DNA from: Flavisericum labens
Lineage (GTDB): Bacteria; Bacteroidota; Bacteroidia; Flavobacteriales; Flavobacteriaceae
Assembly: GCF_045446075.1 (NCBI RefSeq)
Contig: NZ_JBJJBQ010000009.1
Location: 62,001-126,000 of the forward strand
Reading direction: 5' to 3'
DNA length: 64,000 nucleotides
Shown here: piece by piece, positions 59,848 through 64,000 of the stretch
How the letters are laid out: each line of letters begins with the position of its first letter
How positions within the stretch are numbered: position 1 is the stretch's first letter
The notes under the pieces: generated by a model
Told to the model about the DNA's origin: nothing
Database searches by the model: none
What the model saw: the letters and a program-made list of their open reading frames with translations, nothing else
Translations under genes and position numbers: made by a program

Positions 59848-60114
59848 TTACCCTCGGTATAAAAAGTAATTATTCACCAATTCAATATACTTTTTTTTGG
59901 CCTGTTTTTCGGTAAGACCCTTGGCTTGAAAGAGAGCATTGGTTTTAAAAGCGTTGATTATGGGTTTTTTGCTTCGTGGCTTACCATAATCGTTGGTGGC
60001 TTTTTTATAATAGGCATAAAGTTTTAATAGGGTATCGGCAGGAAAGGGCTGTTTGTGTTTATTTACACGTTCTACAGCTTCTTCGAATTCTATGTCCAAT
60101 TTACTTTTGCCCAT
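59848..60114 (-). CDS. Acyl-CoA-binding protein
   Basis: An 88-residue four-helix ACBP that binds long-chain acyl-CoA in the cytoplasm. The family pattern is clear: FEEAVERVNKHKQ, LLKLYAYYKKATNDYGKP and KGLTEKQAKKKYIELVN. It starts at the stop of psd (one shared base) and closes the ftsH-LUD-cdsA-psd-ACBP run, which is conserved in Bacteroidetes. It lies next to a broken acyl-CoA synthetase gene, but copy B of the repeat separates them. Confidence 0.93.
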   Translation of the reverse strand: MGKSKLDIEFEEAVERVNKHKQPFPADTLLKLYAYYKKATNDYGKPRSKKPIINAFKTNALFQAKGLTEKQAKKKYIELVNNYFLYRG

Positions 60115-60764
60115 TACATTTCGGCAACAATGGTTTCACCACCACGTACTTTTTGGTTCAATGTTACATTAATATTGGCATCGAGCGGTAAAAACAAATC
60201 CACCCGCGATCCAAATTTTATAAAGCCAGAATCGCGACCCTGTATGGCCTTATCGTTCAGTTTGGCATAATTAACAATACGTTTGGCCATAGCTCCAGCA
60301 ATTTGCCTGTACAGCACTTTGCCATAGGTTTCGTTTTCTACAACAACAGTTGTGCGTTCGTTTTCCTCACTAGCTTTTGGGTGCCACGCTACCAAATATT
60401 TACCTGGGTGGTATTTGCTAAAAATAACATTTCCCCCAATAGGGTAACGGGTAACGTGCACGTTTATGGGTGACATAAATATACTAACCTGTAAGCGCTT
60501 TTCCTTAAAATATTCTTTTTCGAAAACCTCTTCAATAACTACCACTTTACCATCAACCGGTGCTACAACGTGCTTATCGTTTAATTTGGTTGAGCGTTTT
60601 GGATTTCTAAAAAATTGAAGAATGGCAATTAATAGCCCCAATAAAACTAACATGGTTAGGGTACGTAACCAATTTATGTTTATATAACTATCGGCCAATA
60701 AAAACCCGGCAACAACAACAACAAGTGTTATAAAAATTATTTTATGGCCTTCTTTATGAAACAT
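60114..60764 (-). CDS. psd: Phosphatidylserine decarboxylase proenzyme, short form
   Basis: Makes phosphatidylethanolamine from phosphatidylserine at the membrane. The 216-residue protein has one or two N-terminal hydrophobic segments (about 10-48) and the self-cleavage site GSRVDLFLP near the C-terminus; cleavage between Gly185 and Ser186 would create the pyruvoyl group. FMSPINVHVTRYPIGG is the substrate-side motif. It overlaps the 3' end of cdsA by 11 bases. Length fits the short, archaeal-type bacterial enzyme. Confidence 0.94.
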   Translation of the reverse strand: MFHKEGHKIIFITLVVVVAGFLLADSYININWLRTLTMLVLLGLLIAILQFFRNPKRSTKLNDKHVVAPVDGKVVVIEEVFEKEYFKEKRLQVSIFMSPINVHVTRYPIGGNVIFSKYHPGKYLVAWHPKASEENERTTVVVENETYGKVLYRQIAGAMAKRIVNYAKLNDKAIQGRDSGFIKFGSRVDLFLPLDANINVTLNQKVRGGETIVAEM

Positions 60765-61575
60765 AATGTAAAATTCTTAAAAATAAATAAATAAAGGGGG
60801 CTGCAAAAATGATGCTGTCTAGCCTATCGAGCAATCCGCCATGTCCGGGCATAATAATACCACTATCTTTTACTTTGGCTTGTCTTTTAAATTTAGATTC
60901 TATCAGGTCACCTAACGTACCGAATACACTTACTATAATACCCAATACCAGCCAACTGGTAAAGTTCAAGGTGTTTGTAAAGGTAGCAATAAAATAACTT
61001 GCAACACAAGAGAAAAATAGGCCTCCTAAAAAGCCTTCAACGGTCTTTTTGGGTGAAATTTTTTCGAAAAGTTTTTGCTTTCCAAAATTCTTTCCAACTA
61101 AAAAGGCGAATGAATCGTTTACCCAAACTAAAATGAAAGAACCGAGTAAAATATTTGGGTTGTAATTTTCGAAAAAATTTGCAATTAAAACTAAGAAAAC
61201 AAATGCACTCGATAAGTAAAATGTAGTGAGCAAATATCGTTTAGAACTAAAAAGAGGAATAGTTTTTTCTGAAAACAAATCCTTGATTAAAAACAGATTT
61301 ATAAATATTGAAAGTACCGTAAGGATTTGCGTGGCCTCGCTTAAACCCATATTGGAGTTTAAGACGGCTTGCCAATATCCAAAAATGCAATAAAGTATAA
61401 CAAAAATAATGTAGGGAATATAACTTTTTAGTTCTATAAGTTTTTTGAACTCTCTTAAACAAATCAGTCCGAAAATAAAGAACAGTAGCATTAGAGCATT
61501 TTCAAAAAACAGACAAATGAGGAGCAATGAAATATATAGTGCGCCAGAAAGTGATCTAACTAGAAGTTCTTTCAT
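60754..61575 (-). CDS. cdsA: Phosphatidate cytidylyltransferase
   Basis: Integral membrane enzyme making CDP-diacylglycerol for phospholipid synthesis. About eight hydrophobic helices and the C-terminal signature SKFKRQAKVKDSGIIMPGHG followed by GLLDRLDS are present. Length of 273 residues is normal. It is one base after the LUD-protein gene and overlaps psd, so phospholipid synthesis genes are cotranscribed here. Confidence 0.96.
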   Translation of the reverse strand: MKELLVRSLSGALYISLLLICLFFENALMLLFFIFGLICLREFKKLIELKSYIPYIIFVILYCIFGYWQAVLNSNMGLSEATQILTVLSIFINLFLIKDLFSEKTIPLFSSKRYLLTTFYLSSAFVFLVLIANFFENYNPNILLGSFILVWVNDSFAFLVGKNFGKQKLFEKISPKKTVEGFLGGLFFSCVASYFIATFTNTLNFTSWLVLGIIVSVFGTLGDLIESKFKRQAKVKDSGIIMPGHGGLLDRLDSIIFAAPFIYLFLRILHYVS

Positions 61576-61576
61576 A

Positions 61577-62185
61577 CTATAAATCTTCTAAAAGGAGCAG
61601 GTATAAATCTTTAGCGCTACTACCATAACTCATGAAATCCTTATCGTCGTTCGATTTAAAGTGTTTAATGGTGGTAATATTGGTGGGTATTTTTTGCTTG
61701 TTTTTAGATTTTATACCACGAAGGCCTTCCCCAATATTTTCAACTATTTGACTGGTAGTTGCAAAAACTACAAAGTTTGCTGGTAATTCGATAAGTTTTT
61801 TTTCAAAAATTTGTTTGGAAGAAATCAATAACGATCCGTCATTGGCTATAAGGTTTTCGCAGGTAGTTAGGAAGAATGTAGATTCGCTTAACTTGGTTGT
61901 AAGGTTTAAATGGGAGTTTTTAAACTTATTTTCTAAGCTTTCATCAACCATTAAAACCTTTTTTTCTTCCCAATTATTTTCTGTTATGATATTTTCTAAA
62001 TTACGGTATATTTCATTCAAATCTTCACAATAAAGAAACTTACCACCGTTAGCTTTAAAGTTTATGGTAAACCTTTCGTCTATTGGAAGTTTTACTTCAG
62101 GCATGTATTTGCCCCGGTCATCAGATTTTATTTCATCCTCTGACCGTCCTGATTTAGAACCAAAAAGTTTTCTAAAAAGACTCAT
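61577..62185 (-). CDS. LUD-domain protein (LutC/YkgG-like)
   Basis: A 202-residue protein with a LUD (lactate utilisation) fold of the LutC type: MVDESLENKFKNSHLN, TTCENLIANDGSLLISSKQ and FVVFATTSQIVENIGEGL. No Fe-S cysteine motifs are present, so it is the LutC-like subunit only, and lutA/lutB are not nearby. In Bacteroidetes such genes lie between ftsH and cdsA, so the name 'lactate utilisation' may be misleading for this one. Biochemical role here is unknown. Confidence 0.85.
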   Translation of the reverse strand: MSLFRKLFGSKSGRSEDEIKSDDRGKYMPEVKLPIDERFTINFKANGGKFLYCEDLNEIYRNLENIITENNWEEKKVLMVDESLENKFKNSHLNLTTKLSESTFFLTTCENLIANDGSLLISSKQIFEKKLIELPANFVVFATTSQIVENIGEGLRGIKSKNKQKIPTNITTIKHFKSNDDKDFMSYGSSAKDLYLLLLEDL

Positions 62186-62307
62186 TTAATAACTTGCTAT
62201 TAATCTTGATTAACATGAGGTTTATCAAATATAGAAAATCTTAAACTAACCCTGTGGCTAATTTAAGATTTTTACTAGATACTTAACAAAATTAATAGGT
62301 TTTTGGC

Positions 62308-64000
62308 CTATTCCTCTTCTTCATTTTCATTAATTTCTCTTTCTGTTTTGGCAACTATGGTTTCTTCTTTTTCAAAAGCACGTTTACCAAATATCTTCTC
62401 TAGGTTATCTTTAAAAATAACTTCTTTCTCAAGCAGCACTTCGGCCAATTCGGTTAATTTATCTTTGTTTTCCTCTAACAATTTAATAGCACGCTCGTAT
62501 TGTTCTTCAATAATTCTAGAAATCTCTTTGTCAATAAGTTCTGCGGTTTCCTCACTATATGGTTTGGTAAAACCGTATTCATTTTGTCCTGAAGAATCGT
62601 AGTAGGTTAAATTTCCAATTTTATCACTCAATCCGTACACGGTTACCATTGCTCTAGCTTGCTTGGTTACTTTTTCAAGGTCACTCAAAGCACCCGTAGA
62701 TATTTTGTTAAAAATCACTTTCTCCGCGGCACGGCCACCTAGGGCAGCGCACATTTCGTCGAGCATTTGTTCAGGGTGAACGATTAAGCGTTCTTCTGGC
62801 AAATACCAAGCTGCACCCAAAGAGCGTCCTCGTGGTACAATGGTTACTTTTACAAGCGGAGCGGCATGTTCTAGCATCCAACTTACGGTAGCATGACCAG
62901 CTTCATGATATGCCACTGCTTTTTTCTCGCTTGGGGTAATTATTTTATTTTTCTTTTCCAATCCGCCAATAATTCGATCTACGGCATCTAAGAAATCTTG
63001 TTTGTCTACTGCTTTTTTTCCATTTCGGGCGGCAATTAACGCGGCTTCGTTACAAACATTTGCTATATCAGCACCAGAAAAACCTGGTGTTTGTTTGGAA
63101 AGGAAATCCAAATCTAAATCTTTCGCTTTTTTCAGTGGTCTTAAATGCACTTCAAAAATTTCCTTTCGCTCTCGAACATCAGGTAAATCAACAAAGATTT
63201 GTCGGTCGAAACGTCCAGCACGCATTAAGGCTTTATCCAAAATATCAGCTCTGTTAGTGGCTGCCAATACAATTACGTTGGTGTTTGTGCCGAAGCCATC
63301 CATTTCTGTTAACAACTGATTCAACGTATTTTCGCGTTCGTCATTACTGCCAGACATGGCATTTTTTCCTCGGGCACGGCCAATGGCATCAATTTCATCA
63401 ATAAAAATAATGGAAGGCGATTTTTCTTTGGCTTGTTTGAACAAATCTCGAACACGAGAGGCGCCAACACCCACAAACATTTCAACGAAATCAGAACCCG
63501 ACAGAGAAAAGAACGGTACTTTGGCTTCACCTGCAACAGCTTTGGCTAATAGGGTTTTACCTGTTCCCGGAGGTCCTACTAACAAGGCTCCTTTTGGAAT
63601 TTTACCACCTAAAGTGGTATATTTTTCAGGGAATTTAAGAAAGTCTACAATTTCTTGTACTTCTTCTTTTGCCCCTTCAAGCCCAGCCACATCTTTGAAA
63701 CTAGTTTTAACTTCAGTGTTTTGGTCGAACAATTTGGCCTTAGATTTTCCAATATTAAAAATCTGCCCGCCAGCACCACCGCCAGCACCACCAGACATAC
63801 GACGCATAATAAATATCCAAACAGCAATTAAAAGTATAAAAGGTAAAATGCCCATAAGGAGGTTGCCCCAATCATTGGTTTCGGTATTAAACTTTATAAT
63901 AGGTTTACTGTCAAGGTCTTTTACAATGTCGTTTAATCTATTTTCAAAATTTTGAAGGTCGCCAAATTCAAACTTGTAATTGGGTAGTTCTGTCGCCGAA
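62308..64000 (-). CDS. ftsH: ATP-dependent zinc metalloprotease FtsH (5' end beyond window)
   Basis: Membrane-bound AAA protease. The 3' end is complete (stop at 62308) and the open frame continues to the window edge at 64000, so the N-terminus is cut off. A transmembrane helix MGILPFILLIAVWIF starts at 63855; upstream the periplasmic domain reads KFEFGDLQNFENRLNDIV. Walker A is GPPGTGKT, the second region of homology and the zinc site HEAGH are present. The C-terminus ends in a Glu-rich tail. It heads the conserved LUD-cdsA-psd-ACBP run. Confidence 0.97.
   Translation of the reverse strand, partial: SATELPNYKFEFGDLQNFENRLNDIVKDLDSKPIIKFNTETNDWGNLLMGILPFILLIAVWIFIMRRMSGGAGGGAGGQIFNIGKSKAKLFDQNTEVKTSFKDVAGLEGAKEEVQEIVDFLKFPEKYTTLGGKIPKGALLVGPPGTGKTLLAKAVAGEAKVPFFSLSGSDFVEMFVGVGASRVRDLFKQAKEKSPSIIFIDEIDAIGRARGKNAMSGSNDERENTLNQLLTEMDGFGTNTNVIVLAATNRADILDKALMRAGRFDRQIFVDLPDVRERKEIFEVHLRPLKKAKDLDLDFLSKQTPGFSGADIANVCNEAALIAARNGKKAVDKQDFLDAVDRIIGGLEKKNKIITPSEKKAVAYHEAGHATVSWMLEHAAPLVKVTIVPRGRSLGAAWYLPEERLIVHPEQMLDEMCAALGGRAAEKVIFNKISTGALSDLEKVTKQARAMVTVYGLSDKIGNLTYYDSSGQNEYGFTKPYSEETAELIDKEISRIIEEQYERAIKLLEENKDKLTELAEVLLEKEVIFKDNLEKIFGKRAFEKEETIVAKTEREINENEEEE

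Noticed and set aside
62302..62602. Plus-strand ORF opposite the end of ftsH
   Set aside because: Shadow of the Glu/Lys-rich FtsH C-terminus; no start context or family match.
1..64000. CRISPR array, tRNA, rRNA or prophage genes
   Set aside because: No regularly spaced repeat, no clover-leaf or rRNA-like sequence, and no integrase, capsid or terminase gene was seen.

Overview
The window is a 64 kb piece of an AT-rich chromosome of a member of the Bacteroidota, almost certainly a Flavobacteriaceae species. Evidence: promoters of the TTG-N17-20-TAnnTTTG type, few visible Shine-Dalgarno sequences, and family markers such as GSCFA, DUF1573, DUF4230, DUF5522, LemA/TPM proteins, an aromatic amino acid hydroxylase with a long C-terminal extension, and a cysteine-free relative of the C4 zinc-ribbon coiled-coil protein. 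It is mostly core chromosome. I saw no rRNA, tRNA, CRISPR array, prophage or intact transposon.

Layout. 1-3336: the start of a divergent LacI-type regulator and a KDG kinase / phosphofructokinase / KDPG aldolase operon with two LacI-like palindromes between them. 3403-8232: FKBP isomerase, the ribosome-assembly GTPases Era and Der flanking a small membrane protein, and a second KDG-type kinase. 8286-11520 (minus): M23 peptidase, MerR regulator, LemA and two TPM proteins. 11704-19519: alaS, a GSCFA protein, a beta-propeller protein, DUF4230, rhodanese and enoyl-CoA hydratase. 19540-26248: aromatic amino acid hydroxylase, DUF4136 lipoprotein, a DUF5522 mini-gene, a small HExxH membrane protein, an ACC deaminase/D-cysteine desulfhydrase homologue, a glucosaminidase-LysM lipoprotein, hemL and a Spy/LTXXQ-like protein. 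26366-30438: outer-membrane-type protein, a helical-repeat protein and three divergent small membrane proteins.

30757-45208: lysS, DUF1573, a membrane LuxR regulator, a YqaE/Pmp3 mini-gene, lipB, a methyltransferase, an MBL-fold lipoprotein, msrA, a coiled-coil/Nif3 pair, lpxK, a TPR hybrid histidine kinase, GAPDH and lipA. 45260-54780: Nramp-like transporter, ECF sigma factor, glycosyltransferase, aqpZ, a sigma/anti-sigma pair, murB, an aminotransferase, an aspartyl protease-PDZ protein and a second DUF1573 protein. 55077-64000: valS, a decayed long-chain acyl-CoA synthetase, then a compact lipid/membrane cluster (acyl-CoA-binding protein, psd, cdsA, a LUD protein and the 3'-end-complete but 5'-truncated ftsH).

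Functional themes: uronate-type catabolism (KDG kinase, KDPG aldolase, and a phosphofructokinase with pyrophosphate-type motifs that could carry carbon back to hexose), protein lipoylation (lipA, lipB), envelope building (lpxK, murB, M23, glucosaminidase, cdsA, psd) and translation (alaS, lysS, valS, era, der). The least explained parts are a 72-bp dispersed repeat found upstream of two unrelated minus-strand genes, the missing ATG of the LacI gene, the regulator-like 27612-29147 gene with its divergent small membrane proteins, and two intergenic regions with orphan terminators.
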